A DNA stretch of 21,266 bases from an uncultured Prevotella sp. GTDB taxonomy: Bacteria > Bacteroidota > Bacteroidia > Bacteroidales > Bacteroidaceae. Position numbers and translations under genes: made by a program. Location of the stretch: NCBI GenBank assembly GCA_900557255.1, contig USSA01000038.1:1-21266 (forward strand), in the 5' to 3' direction. Positions 7,539 to 14,972 of the stretch are shown here, piece by piece. The notes under the pieces are model-generated. The model saw only the letters and a program-made list of their open reading frames with translations, was not told the DNA's origin and did not search any database. Position 1 is the first letter of the stretch. Each line of letters starts with the position of its first letter.

Positions 7539-8186
7539 TTACATCTTAACGTTTCTAGACTTGAGAAGCTTCTCATCGTCTCCGTTAATCTTATCGATGA
7601 CATACGTACCAATGTTCAAAATCTGCATTTCATCGAGTGCATCAACCATATTCTTATATGAAGCATTATCTGTAGGCTTGATGACGATAGTAAGAGTAGG
7701 AATCTTTCCGTCCTTCAAGTTACCAGCCTTCAAATCGCTCAACTTCTTCTGATAGATGCTATCAGGATACTGCTTAGGATTCTTCTGACGGTCCATGTTC
7801 AACTCCTTGACAGCAAGTGCGATTCTTTCTACAGGGCGTGTGCCGTTTTCTGTAGCGTGCTCTCTCAAGACCTTACGGATGCCCTGGCTACCCCATGTAG
7901 TCTCCTTGATCCATGTTGGATCATCGTACTTAGGAATACCAGCACCATAATAAATCTTGTTATCTGCTGTTACGTAGAGTGTCACAGTTTCAGAAGCCTT
8001 AGCTTCGTTCTTCTGATTTTCTTGAGTATTCTCATCATTACTTGGCATAGTCAGCTCCATAGTCTGAGGTTTGCTCAAAGATGTACACAGCATGAAGAAC
8101 GTGATAAGCAGCATGAGCATATCCACCATAGGCGTAAAGTCTACGCGGACATTCATTTTCTTTTGTTTGCTTTCTTTCTTTGCCAT
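7539..8186 (-). CDS. exbD: ExbD-family motor subunit, second copy
   Basis: The protein has 215 residues: a short basic cytoplasmic tail, one membrane span at about 20-38, then a periplasmic domain. The span carries VDFTPMVDMLMLLITFFML, in which Asp22 corresponds to the proton-conducting aspartate of E. coli ExbD (Asp25). The core strands and helix of the ExbD fold are present (TVTLYVTADNKIYYG, and LTIVIKPTDNASYKNMVDAL near the C-terminus), but about 70 extra residues sit between them (about 90-165). The total is therefore about 70 residues longer than the usual 140. Its start codon abuts the stop of the preceding exbD with no spacer, suggesting translational coupling and matched amounts. With ExbB and the sister ExbD it would form the TonB-energising motor. 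Confidence 0.94.
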   Translation of the reverse strand: MAKKESKQKKMNVRVDFTPMVDMLMLLITFFMLCTSLSKPQTMELTMPSNDENTQENQKNEAKASETVTLYVTADNKIYYGAGIPKYDDPTWIKETTWGSQGIRKVLREHATENGTRPVERIALAVKELNMDRQKNPKQYPDSIYQKKLSDLKAGNLKDGKIPTLTIVIKPTDNASYKNMVDALDEMQILNIGTYVIDKINGDDEKLLKSRNVKM

Positions 8187-8831
8187 TTATTCGTCCCCCT
8201 GTTGTTTTAACTGTGTAATCATATAGTAATGACTCTCGTCCATATCCTGGAGTTCGTTCATCACTCTCTTAACGGTCTTGTAAGGTGTAGAAGCATCTGC
8301 CTTGAGGGCAATCTTGATGTCTTCGTTTACGTTACGAGCTGCGTCAACCCACTGCTGGAACTCGCTCATACCGCCCTTAATACTGTCGAGAGGAATACCT
8401 TTAGTCTGGAGATACTGTGGACGCTTAGAAGCGTTCATTGTCAGATAAGTACTCAAGTCGCCCATAGGTACGCCGAACGTACCTTCGCTCTTGAATGTCT
8501 CAATCTGTTTTGGGCTCAATGACACGCCGAATGCTCCTGTCATTGTGCTCAGTGTAGCTCCCAACTGATCGGTATTATCAATACTCATAAATACTTGGCC
8601 CTCGCCGGTAGGATTACCAGCCTTGTCCTTTTGAGGACTAACCAAGATGGTCAAGACACCGTTCTCTGGCACCTTAATCTCAGACACAGAACCTGGTGTA
8701 TTTACCTTAACTGGCTCATTCTTTACGAAAGTAGAGGTGAGCATGAAGAAGGTAAGCAGCAGGGTCATAACGTCTGACATAGGCGTCATGTCGATCCAGA
8801 TGTCACTCTTCTTAATTTTTACTTTACCCAT
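8187..8831 (-). CDS. exbD: ExbD-family motor subunit, first copy
   Basis: The protein has 214 residues with a basic start (MGKVKIKKSD) and one membrane span at about 18-37. IDMTPMSDVMTLLLTFFML contains Asp20 at the position of the proton-path aspartate. As in the sister copy, the periplasmic domain is enlarged: a canonical first part (GVLTILVSPQKD, GQVFMSIDN) and a last part (DIKIALKADASTPYKTVKRV) are separated by about 80 residues rich in Gly, Thr and Ser. Sequence identity between the two copies is low outside the membrane span, so this is an old duplication, and the two may form heterodimers in the ExbB pentamer. The gene starts 30 bp after exbB and is fused end to end with the next exbD. 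Confidence 0.94.
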   Translation of the reverse strand: MGKVKIKKSDIWIDMTPMSDVMTLLLTFFMLTSTFVKNEPVKVNTPGSVSEIKVPENGVLTILVSPQKDKAGNPTGEGQVFMSIDNTDQLGATLSTMTGAFGVSLSPKQIETFKSEGTFGVPMGDLSTYLTMNASKRPQYLQTKGIPLDSIKGGMSEFQQWVDAARNVNEDIKIALKADASTPYKTVKRVMNELQDMDESHYYMITQLKQQGDE

Positions 8832-8861
8832 AGCGATAAAATTTTAAAGGGTTAGCAAAAA

Positions 8862-9698
8862 TTAAGCCTCTTCTGCGTGGTTAGCTTCGTATGTCTGAGC
8901 AATTGAGTAACCTACCTCGTCGAGTGCGTATGTCAACTTATCTACCTTGTTGGTGAATGTGTTGTAAGATACAACGGCACACCATGATGTCAAGATACCG
9001 AATGCGGTGTTGATCAACGCCTCAGAAATACCTACAGAAAGTGCTGCTGAGTCAGCGCCACCACCTTCACCCATGGCCTGGAATGACTTGATCATACCGG
9101 TTACAGTACCGAGAAGACCTGTCAAAGTACCAAGTGTTACGATTGTAGCGATGATAGGCAAGTTCATTGTCAAAGTTGGCATCTCCAACTGAGTTGCCTC
9201 CTCGTGAGCCTGCTGGATCTTAGCTACCTTCTGAGCCTTCTTCAAAGATGCGTTAGCACCAGACTCCATAGACTTGTAAGCGTTCAAAGAAGCCATAACA
9301 ACGTTAGCTACTGTACCGCGCTGCTTGTTGCAGAGCTGCTCAGCCTTAGCGAAATCATTAGCGTTCAAAGCTGCCTTGATGTTTGCAACGAACTTAGGAA
9401 GAGCACCTTTACCTGTAGCGGTCTTAAGAGCCAACCAACGCTCGATTGTCATAGCCAACACTGTGAGCAACAATGTGTGGATAACTGGTACGATTACACC
9501 ACCTTTGTAGATAGTACCCCAAATGTCTGCTGGGTGATCCTGTACACCTGGATCCTGGAAGTGCATGTCGTTACCGAACCATGTGAAGAACAATGTGAAT
9601 GCGATGATAGCACATACCACGATGATCCAGAATGCGCCTCTTACTCCCTGAAAGCCCTCAGACTTCTTAGCTGGGGCTGCTTGTTTTGTAGTTGCCAT
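8862..9698 (-). CDS. exbB: ExbB/TolQ/MotA-family proton channel
   Basis: This is the first gene of the TonB operon; 278 residues with the start at 9698 (MATTKQAAPAKKSEG). The frame is open to 9791, but the added 31 residues are charged and precede an unrelated leader, so I used the internal ATG. Membrane spans are seen at about 22-41, 66-84, 180-203 and 226-247. The pair at 180-247 carries the MotA/TolQ/ExbB signature (MNLPIIATIVTLGTLTGLLGTVTGMI and SVGISEALINTAFGI), with the pore-lining threonines. Compared with the three-span E. coli ExbB it has an extra N-terminal hydrophobic segment, as is common in Bacteroidota. The loop at about 90-175 is cytoplasmic. The protein forms the pentameric proton channel that drives the ExbD dimers and through them TonB. 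Confidence 0.95.
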   Translation of the reverse strand: MATTKQAAPAKKSEGFQGVRGAFWIIVVCAIIAFTLFFTWFGNDMHFQDPGVQDHPADIWGTIYKGGVIVPVIHTLLLTVLAMTIERWLALKTATGKGALPKFVANIKAALNANDFAKAEQLCNKQRGTVANVVMASLNAYKSMESGANASLKKAQKVAKIQQAHEEATQLEMPTLTMNLPIIATIVTLGTLTGLLGTVTGMIKSFQAMGEGGGADSAALSVGISEALINTAFGILTSWCAVVSYNTFTNKVDKLTYALDEVGYSIAQTYEANHAEEA

Positions 9699-9823
9699 AA
9701 TTTTACTTTTTTTTAAATTATTAGTTAATAAATTATTAATATTTTCTTTTTTCTTTCTCGCTTCGTAGACCTTGAATGTGTCGTTTGTCAATAAACACAG
9801 TTGGGTTATCTATTTTGCATTGG

Positions 9824-9831
9824 CAAAGATA
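9824..9831 (-). promoter_or_regulatory. Predicted -7 element of the exbB operon
   Basis: On the - strand the bases read TATCTTTG, an exact match to TAnnTTTG. The -33 position holds CTG (9851-9853) rather than TTG. The transcript would start near 9817 and have a leader of about 120 nt, which contains no hairpin I regard as convincing. Confidence 0.55.
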
Positions 9832-9872
9832 ATAAATTAAAGTTTACTATCAGCCTAATTAAGAAGTTTTAA

Positions 9873-9905
9873 CGAGATATTGGCTTATTTTATACCAATA
9901 TCTCG
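9873..9905 (-). terminator. Hairpin between aspC and exbB, possible aspC terminator
   Basis: An 11-bp perfect stem, CGAGATATTGG (9873-9883) with CCAATATCTCG (9895-9905), lies 46 bp beyond the aspC stop. On the - strand the tail is only TTAAAACTT, so termination may be inefficient and some aspC transcripts could enter exbB. The T-rich side faces the + strand. Confidence 0.5.
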
Positions 9906-9951
9906 CATTTTTCTTACATTTTGCCCCTTGAACATGGTGTTTAAGCCATTT

Positions 9952-11145
9952 TTATTTCAACTTACCCAAAGCTTCTTTGATGCGCTTGATAGCTTCAACG
10001 ATGTTCTCGTCGCTTGTTGCATAGCTCATGCGGAAACAGTCTGGATCACCGAATGCGTCACCACCTACGGTGGCTACATGTGCTTCCTCGAGAAGGTACA
10101 TGGCAAAATCGGTTGAGTTGTTGATGGTCTTCACACCATTGCTCTTGCCAAAGTAGCTGTTGCACTTAGGGAAGAGATAGAAGGCACCCTGTGGCATGTT
10201 TACCTCAAGGCCTGGAACCTCTTTAGCCAACTTTACAATCAGGTTGCGTCGGCGCTCGAAAGCTACGCGCATTTCCTCTACTGCACTCTGGTCGAGTGTG
10301 TAGGCTGCTTCTGCTGCCTTCTGGCTTACAGAACATGTACCGCTGGTATACTGTCCCTGGAGCTTGTTGCAACCCTTGATGATCCATTCCGGACCAGCCA
10401 GGAAACCGATTCTCCATCCTGTCATGGCGTAAGCCTTAGATACACCATTGGCAATGATAACCTGCTCCTTCATGCCCGGTTCCTGAGCAATGCTGTGGTG
10501 CTTGCCGATATAGTTGATGTGTTCGTAGATTTCATCTGCCAACACAAATACTTCAGGATGCTTCTTGAGTACCTCTGCCAGTGCAGCCAGTTCTTCCTTA
10601 GAGTATACGCTACCGGTAGGGTTGCTTGGAGAACAGAGAATGAGCATCTTGGTCTTCTCTGTAATGGCATTCTCCAACTGCTCTGCTGTCATCTTAAAGT
10701 CCTGGTCGAAACCGGCATTCACAATGACCGGAGTACCTCCTGCCAATTTCACCATCTGTGGATAACTTACCCAATATGGTGCAGGAATGATAACCTCGTC
10801 GCCTGGATTTACGAGTGCCAATACTGCGTTGCAGACGCACTGTTTACCACCAGTACCAACGATTACTTCATTGGTAGTGTACTCCAAACCATTCTCGTTC
10901 TTTAATTTGGCTACAATTGCTTTTCGCAAGTCAGGATAACCTGGTACTGGTGAATAACGGGAATAGTTCTCGTCAATAGCCTTCTTTGCTGCCTGTTTAA
11001 TATTGTCAGGAGTGTTGAAGTCTGGTTCACCTACGCTCATGTTGATTACATCAATACCTTGAGCTTTCATTTCACTACTCTTCTGTGACATCGCCAGCGT
11101 TGCTGAAGGTGCCAATCTGTTTAAACGATCAGATAATTGTGCCAT
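9952..11145 (-). CDS. aspC: Class I aspartate aminotransferase (PLP-dependent)
   Basis: The 397-residue enzyme starts at 11145 (MAQLSDRLNRLAPSATLAM). The frame is open to 11178, but that start would fall inside the promoter. All fold-type I landmarks are visible: SVGEPDFNTPDNI near the N-terminus, GTGGKQCV for the phosphate-binding loop, PSNPTGSVYS with Asn175, VLADEIYE with Asp204 and Tyr207, and SKAYAMTGWRIG with the Schiff-base Lys237. A C-terminal Arg in FRMSYA would bind the substrate carboxylate. The pattern is that of the subgroup Ib aspartate aminotransferases of bacteria and thermophiles. It transfers the amino group of aspartate to 2-oxoglutarate in the cytoplasm, giving oxaloacetate and glutamate; some relatives also accept prephenate or other amino acids. 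The gene appears to be transcribed alone. Confidence 0.92.
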   Translation of the reverse strand: MAQLSDRLNRLAPSATLAMSQKSSEMKAQGIDVINMSVGEPDFNTPDNIKQAAKKAIDENYSRYSPVPGYPDLRKAIVAKLKNENGLEYTTNEVIVGTGGKQCVCNAVLALVNPGDEVIIPAPYWVSYPQMVKLAGGTPVIVNAGFDQDFKMTAEQLENAITEKTKMLILCSPSNPTGSVYSKEELAALAEVLKKHPEVFVLADEIYEHINYIGKHHSIAQEPGMKEQVIIANGVSKAYAMTGWRIGFLAGPEWIIKGCNKLQGQYTSGTCSVSQKAAEAAYTLDQSAVEEMRVAFERRRNLIVKLAKEVPGLEVNMPQGAFYLFPKCNSYFGKSNGVKTINNSTDFAMYLLEEAHVATVGGDAFGDPDCFRMSYATSDENIVEAIKRIKEALGKLK

Positions 11146-11175
11146 AATTTTATTCTTATATTTGTTTATCGTGTG

Positions 11176-11183
11176 CAAAAGTA
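11176..11183 (-). promoter_or_regulatory. Predicted -7 element of aspC
   Basis: TACTTTTG on the - strand matches TAnnTTTG. No TTG is present at the -33 distance. Its position rules out the longer aspC start at 11178. Confidence 0.5.
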
Positions 11184-11217
11184 AGCAAATTATTTCTTTT
11201 TCGGAAGAAAATTGAGC

Positions 11218-11245
11218 ATTATTTCATGTTTTGTATTGAAATAAT
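11218..11245 (-). terminator. AT-rich hairpin after ribBA, weak terminator candidate
   Basis: ATTATTTCA (11218-11226) and TGAAATAAT (11237-11245) form a perfect 9-bp but very AT-rich stem just beyond the ribBA stop. On the - strand it is followed by GCTCAATTTTC, so there is no clean U-run. Confidence 0.3.
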
Positions 11246-11257
11246 AACATAATTTTA

Positions 11258-12469
11258 TTATCCGAGGTGCAAAGTATGCCCCATGCGGTCTCTCTTGGTC
11301 TTGAGATAACGCTCATTGTACTTGTTTGGCACAACTTCGATAGGTACATTTTCTACGATTTCCAAACCGTATGCTTCGAGACCTACGCGCTTTACCGGAT
11401 TGTTGGTGATCAGACGCATTTTGTGCACACCGAGGTGGCGGAGCATCTGTGCACCGCAACCATAGTCGCGCTCGTCTGGCTTGAAACCGAGATGGGTATT
11501 GGCGTCAACGGTATCGTAGCCTTCTTCCTGAAGCTTGTAGGCTGCAATCTTGTTCATCAGACCGATGCCGCGTCCTTCCTGCTGCATGTAGACAACAACT
11601 CCCTTTCCTGCCTCGTCTATCATTTGCATGGCCTTGTGGAGCTGCTGACCGCAGTCACAACGCTTGCTGCCCAGAATGTCGCCAGTAGCGCAAGAAGAGT
11701 GAACACGGACCAGAATAGGCTCGTCTTCTTTCCATTCTCCCTTGATGAGTGCCATGTGTTCCAGACCATTGCTAGACTGGCGGAACGGAATAAGGCGGAA
11801 GTGGCCGTATTCTGTAGGCATATCAACCTCTTCGCCCACTTCGATGAGTGATTCTTTCTTGAGTCGGTATTCTATCATGTCTTTGATAGAAATAACCTTG
11901 AGGTTCCATTCCTCTGCCATCTTCATCAAATCTGGCAGACGTGCCATGGTGCCATCTTCATTCATGATTTCCATAAGTGCGCCTGCTGGATAGAGGCCTG
12001 CCATTTTACAAAGATCGATGGCTGCTTCTGTGTGTCCGCTTCTTCTTAATACTCCGTTATCTTGTGCGTAGAGCGGATTGATGTGACCCGGTCTGCCGAA
12101 AGTTTGTGGGGTAGAATTCGGGTCGGCAAGTGCTTTGATGGTTTCGGCACGGTCGTGTGCAGAAACACCGGTAGAGCAGCCTTCCAGTTTGTCTACGGTT
12201 ATGGTGAATGGTGTTCCCAATACAGAGGTGTTCTCTGAAACCTGATGAGGCAAGTCGAGCTCATCACAGCGGCTCAGGGTGATAGGGGCGCAGAGTACAC
12301 CTCTTGCGTGTTTCAGCATGAAGTTTACTTTTTCTGCGTCTATCTTCTCTGCGGCAATGATGAGGTCGCCTTCGTTTTCGCGGTCTTCGTCATCAACAAC
12401 AATGACGAACTTTCCTTCCTTGAAGTCTTTTACTGCATCTTCGATGCTATTTAATTTGATTTCTGACAT
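11258..12469 (-). CDS. ribBA: Bifunctional 3,4-dihydroxy-2-butanone-4-phosphate synthase / GTP cyclohydrolase II
   Basis: The protein has 403 residues, the usual length for the fused enzyme. Residues 1-200 are the RibB part: the acidic loop [14 protein letters not shown] binds the metal together with His146 in RRSGHTEA, and it converts ribulose 5-phosphate to the four-carbon precursor of riboflavin. Residues of about 205-400 are the RibA part: [20 protein letters not shown] supplies the three zinc cysteines (Cys260, 271, 273), QQEGRGIGL follows, and [14 protein letters not shown] is near the end. This half opens GTP to start the pathway. Both halves keep their catalytic motifs, so both should be active. 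The gene follows lptFG after 28 bp and probably shares its transcript. No FMN riboswitch fits in that short gap, so riboflavin feedback is not evident at the RNA level. Confidence 0.96.
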   Translation of the reverse strand: MSEIKLNSIEDAVKDFKEGKFVIVVDDEDRENEGDLIIAAEKIDAEKVNFMLKHARGVLCAPITLSRCDELDLPHQVSENTSVLGTPFTITVDKLEGCSTGVSAHDRAETIKALADPNSTPQTFGRPGHINPLYAQDNGVLRRSGHTEAAIDLCKMAGLYPAGALMEIMNEDGTMARLPDLMKMAEEWNLKVISIKDMIEYRLKKESLIEVGEEVDMPTEYGHFRLIPFRQSSNGLEHMALIKGEWKEDEPILVRVHSSCATGDILGSKRCDCGQQLHKAMQMIDEAGKGVVVYMQQEGRGIGLMNKIAAYKLQEEGYDTVDANTHLGFKPDERDYGCGAQMLRHLGVHKMRLITNNPVKRVGLEAYGLEIVENVPIEVVPNKYNERYLKTKRDRMGHTLHLG

Positions 12470-12497
12470 GTTTGATACCTTTTTATATAGTTACATT

Positions 12498-14396
12498 TTA
12501 CTTTTTCTGTTCTTTAATCCGATGGATGATGTCCGTATTGGTCTGACTGACGACCTTGAGGTCACGGAACAAGCGCAGTCGGAATCGCCACATTCTCAAA
12601 TATAGCAGTGTGCCCACTGGGAAAATGATGGCTGCAATGATGTTGAGCCATTTCCGCTCGAATGGGCGTGTATGTGCCTTGACAGAAAGAACCGGATATT
12701 GGTTCATGTCGTGCAGGATATACTTGTTGGCGGTGTTGGTCAAATCTTCTATCACCTCTTCCAATTCTGCATTGATTCTTTCTATCTCATGATCAGGCTC
12801 GTATTTGAAGAATACATTGATGAAGTTTGGAAGATGAACCAGTTTGTGTTCCTTATTATATAAGGTGATGTCTTGGTTTATTCTTTCCAGTTTCTCTGCA
12901 TCCGTCTGATAATCCGGGTCGGTGATAATCACTTCCTTACCGAAGTAATGACGTTTCTGTCGTAAACCGAGCAGTTTCATGAAGACCTCTTTGTAAACAT
13001 CTATATTGAATACTGAAGAGTCATTGGTTGCCTTGTAGGTTACGAAGATAGCCAAAGGTGTTAATACTGCCGGTGCAAGACCTTTTCCGAACCAGATGGC
13101 CCACATTCCGCTTCTTGACATTCTGTATCCTGTATTGTCGAGGATAAAGAAGACGATGAATACAAGTACGGAGATGACGACAGGGAAACCCAGTCCTCCT
13201 TTTCGGATGATGGCTCCTAATGGCGCTCCGATAAAGAAGAATATGAGACACGAAAGGGCTAGGGTGAACTTGTTGATAGCCTCAATCTTGTGCTGTCTTA
13301 TCATGTAGTCTGCATCGCTCGTTGACATCGATTTGAAATCAAGGTCAGTAAGCTCCTGTTGTACGGTAGACTGTGCCTGGTTTACCGCCATGAGTTTCTT
13401 GTCCTGTGGCAACTTATTATATAAGGTGTCGAAATTGAGCTTTTCGCCCTTCTTGATTTCTTTGAGAGAGTCCTTCTTGTTGATGCGCTGTACACCTCCA
13501 TAGAATCTCACGTTGGCTTCGTTCAGGTAGATTCTTCCGATTGAATCATATAATTGGTTGAGCGAATCGATGTCGTGGTTGATTTTCTCCAGACTTTTAC
13601 CCTTTGCATTTCCTGAAAGCGAAGCTGCATCGGTCATACTGAAGTCTCCATCAAAGTCGAGAATGATTTTCTTGGAAACGAAAGTCTCTCGTCTGTATGG
13701 TACGGCAGCAGTATTGGCAAGTGCGCTGCTTTGCATGTTCTCAAACCATTCTCCACTGTAGAGGCTCAGAACAAGATGCTTCTTTTCTGCTGTACTCTGG
13801 AGCATGCCAGAGTCTGCCAATATGATTGCGGCATCTTCATAGCTGTCGGTCATGCGGTAAATCATAATGCCGTAAAGCTTTCCGGTTTTCAAATCCTTCT
13901 TCTGCACATAAAGGTTGCAGTTTGGAATACCATCATAGAAGATTCCTTCCGGAATTTCCAGTTCCGGGCTTTTCTGTTTCATTGAAATCAGAAGTTGTGC
14001 CAGTTTCATGTTCGACTTAGGTCCCACATTGTTCTGGAAATAGAATGAGCCAAACATGATGATGACGGTGATGACGATGAGTGAGCGGAAAGCTTGCATC
14101 AGTGAAATGCCGGCAGCCTTGATGGCTGTAAGTTCCGAACTCTCGCCGAGATTACCGAACGTCATGAGTGAAGACAGGAGAATAGCCAAAGGCAGGGCCT
14201 GTGGTACGAGCATCAGACCCATGTACCAGAAAAATTGAGCCATCACGTCCATCGTGAGTCCCTTACCGATGAGATCATCAATATATCTCCATAAGAACTG
14301 CATCATCAGCACAAACTGGCAGATGAAGAAAGTTCCCATGAAAAGGAGACCAAACTGCTTGGCAATAAATATGTCTAATTTCTTAATTCTAAGCAT
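12498..14396 (-). CDS. LptF/LptG-family permease with C-terminal extension
   Basis: This 632-residue inner-membrane protein belongs to the YjgP/YjgQ (LptF/LptG) family, which with LptB2 pulls lipopolysaccharide from the inner membrane and pushes it across the Lpt bridge. Spans 1-3 are at about 12-36, 50-80 and 103-122. The conserved coupling-helix region GNLGESSELTAIKAAGIS lies between spans 2 and 3. A periplasmic beta-jellyroll occupies about 125-370. Spans 4-6 are at about 375-395, 402-420 and 436-455, with FIGAPLGAIIRKGG between spans 4 and 5. E. coli LptF or LptG would end near here (about 360 residues). This protein has an enlarged periplasmic part and continues for about 175 residues with a charged region and an extra hydrophobic segment at 584-603. 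Long versions are usual in Bacteroidota. I cannot tell F from G. ribBA follows after 28 bp. Confidence 0.92.
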   Translation of the reverse strand: MLRIKKLDIFIAKQFGLLFMGTFFICQFVLMMQFLWRYIDDLIGKGLTMDVMAQFFWYMGLMLVPQALPLAILLSSLMTFGNLGESSELTAIKAAGISLMQAFRSLIVITVIIMFGSFYFQNNVGPKSNMKLAQLLISMKQKSPELEIPEGIFYDGIPNCNLYVQKKDLKTGKLYGIMIYRMTDSYEDAAIILADSGMLQSTAEKKHLVLSLYSGEWFENMQSSALANTAAVPYRRETFVSKKIILDFDGDFSMTDAASLSGNAKGKSLEKINHDIDSLNQLYDSIGRIYLNEANVRFYGGVQRINKKDSLKEIKKGEKLNFDTLYNKLPQDKKLMAVNQAQSTVQQELTDLDFKSMSTSDADYMIRQHKIEAINKFTLALSCLIFFFIGAPLGAIIRKGGLGFPVVISVLVFIVFFILDNTGYRMSRSGMWAIWFGKGLAPAVLTPLAIFVTYKATNDSSVFNIDVYKEVFMKLLGLRQKRHYFGKEVIITDPDYQTDAEKLERINQDITLYNKEHKLVHLPNFINVFFKYEPDHEIERINAELEEVIEDLTNTANKYILHDMNQYPVLSVKAHTRPFERKWLNIIAAIIFPVGTLLYLRMWRFRLRLFRDLKVVSQTNTDIIHRIKEQKK

Positions 14397-14462
14397 TTCA
14401 ATATTCTGTTGTTTCAGACCTTTTCTTTATTTAAAATAATAGCAGGTCTGTCATTCAGCGTG

Positions 14463-14470
14463 CAAAGGTA
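14463..14470 (-). promoter_or_regulatory. Predicted -7 element of the lptFG-ribBA unit
   Basis: TACCTTTG on the - strand, an exact TAnnTTTG match, about 67 bp before the lptFG start. There is no clear TTG at -33. It is divergent from the tRNA promoter about 120 bp away. Confidence 0.5.
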
Positions 14471-14593
14471 ATATAAAAAAATAAGAAAACCTTTATTTTT
14501 CGTTTTTTTTATATATATAATTAGGTGAAAGAGGGGCTGAAATGTGGGGAAAAAGAGAAAATGAAACTTTTTTTGAAAATTTCTGCCGAAAAA

Positions 14594-14625
14594 TTTGTTC
14601 AATTCAAATAAATGTATTACCTTTG
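14594..14625 (+). promoter_or_regulatory. tRNA promoter
   Basis: TTTG (14594-14597), 20 bases, TACCTTTG (14618-14625): a textbook Bacteroidota promoter. The start near 14632 leaves about 25 nt of 5' trailer before the mature tRNA. Confidence 0.85.
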
Positions 14626-14656
14626 CACCCGCAAATGAGAAATCAATTGCTTGGAT

Positions 14657-14730
14657 GGCGGGATAGCTCAGCTGGTTAGAGCGTCGGATTCATAATCCGG
14701 AGGTCGAGGGATCGTGGCCCCCTCCCGCTA
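14657..14730 (+). tRNA. tRNA with CAT anticodon (elongator Met most likely)
   Basis: A 74-nt cloverleaf: acceptor GGCGGGA/TCCCGCT (one terminal G-U), D arm GCTC/GAGC with loop AGCTGGTTA, anticodon stem TCGGA/TCCGG around loop TTCATAA (anticodon CAT), variable AGGTC, T arm GAGGG/CCCCC. It lacks the C1-A72 mismatch of the initiator, so it is elongator Met, or Ile2 if the anticodon C is modified to lysidine. The 3' CCA is not encoded in full (ACAA follows). The T arm is odd: one A-C mismatch and loop ATCGTGG instead of TTCRANN. Confidence 0.92.
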
Positions 14731-14740
14731 CAAGATGAGA

Positions 14741-14770
14741 GACATCAACTTTTTAGTTGATGTCTTTTTT
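14741..14770 (+). terminator. Intrinsic terminator of the tRNA gene
   Basis: GACATCAACT (14741-14750), loop TTTT, AGTTGATGTC (14755-14764), then six Ts. A perfect 10-bp stem 10 nt after the tRNA. Confidence 0.95.
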
Positions 14771-14781
14771 ATGCTCTAAAC

Positions 14782-14891
14782 TTTTCCACACTTATTCACT
14801 TCTCATAGAAAAGTTATCCACACATGTGTTGATAACTATGTTATTTCGTTGGTTATCAGATGTTTTTCCTGTTGGTAACTGATGTGGAAAA
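14782..14891. other. Cluster of DnaA-box matches in a 200-bp stretch without a gene
   Basis: Three matches to the DnaA-box consensus TTWTNCACA occur in 110 bp: TTTTCCACA (14782-14790, +), TTATCCACA (14814-14822, +) and TGTGGAAAA (14883-14891, - strand box). A near match, TGTTGATAA (14827-14835), forms an inverted repeat with the second, giving GTTATCCACACATGTGTTGA and onward to 14836. A very AT-rich run follows (14893-14952). The rest of 14771-14922 shows nothing else. It may be a replication-origin element or a DnaA-titration or regulatory site. Confidence 0.45.
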
Positions 14892-14922
14892 GATAAATAT
14901 GAAAGATTTTCCTATGTTTTTC

Positions 14923-14953
14923 TTGGTGTTTTCAGAATAAAATTATATTTTTG
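14923..14953 (+). promoter_or_regulatory. Promoter of the AraC-family gene
   Basis: TTG (14923-14925), 20 bases, TATTTTTG (14946-14953). Transcription would begin near 14960, so the leader is only about 13 nt. Confidence 0.75.
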
Positions 14954-14972
14954 CACCTAAAAGAAAACTATT

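Noticed and set aside
12470..12497. FMN riboswitch before ribBA
   Set aside because: The gap to the upstream gene is only 28 bp, too short for the aptamer, and the sequence shows no such structure.
14414..14602. Small - strand open frame of 62 codons between lptFG and the tRNA
   Set aside because: It spans the lptFG promoter, is biased Phe/Lys/Ile as expected from AT-rich DNA and shows no domain.
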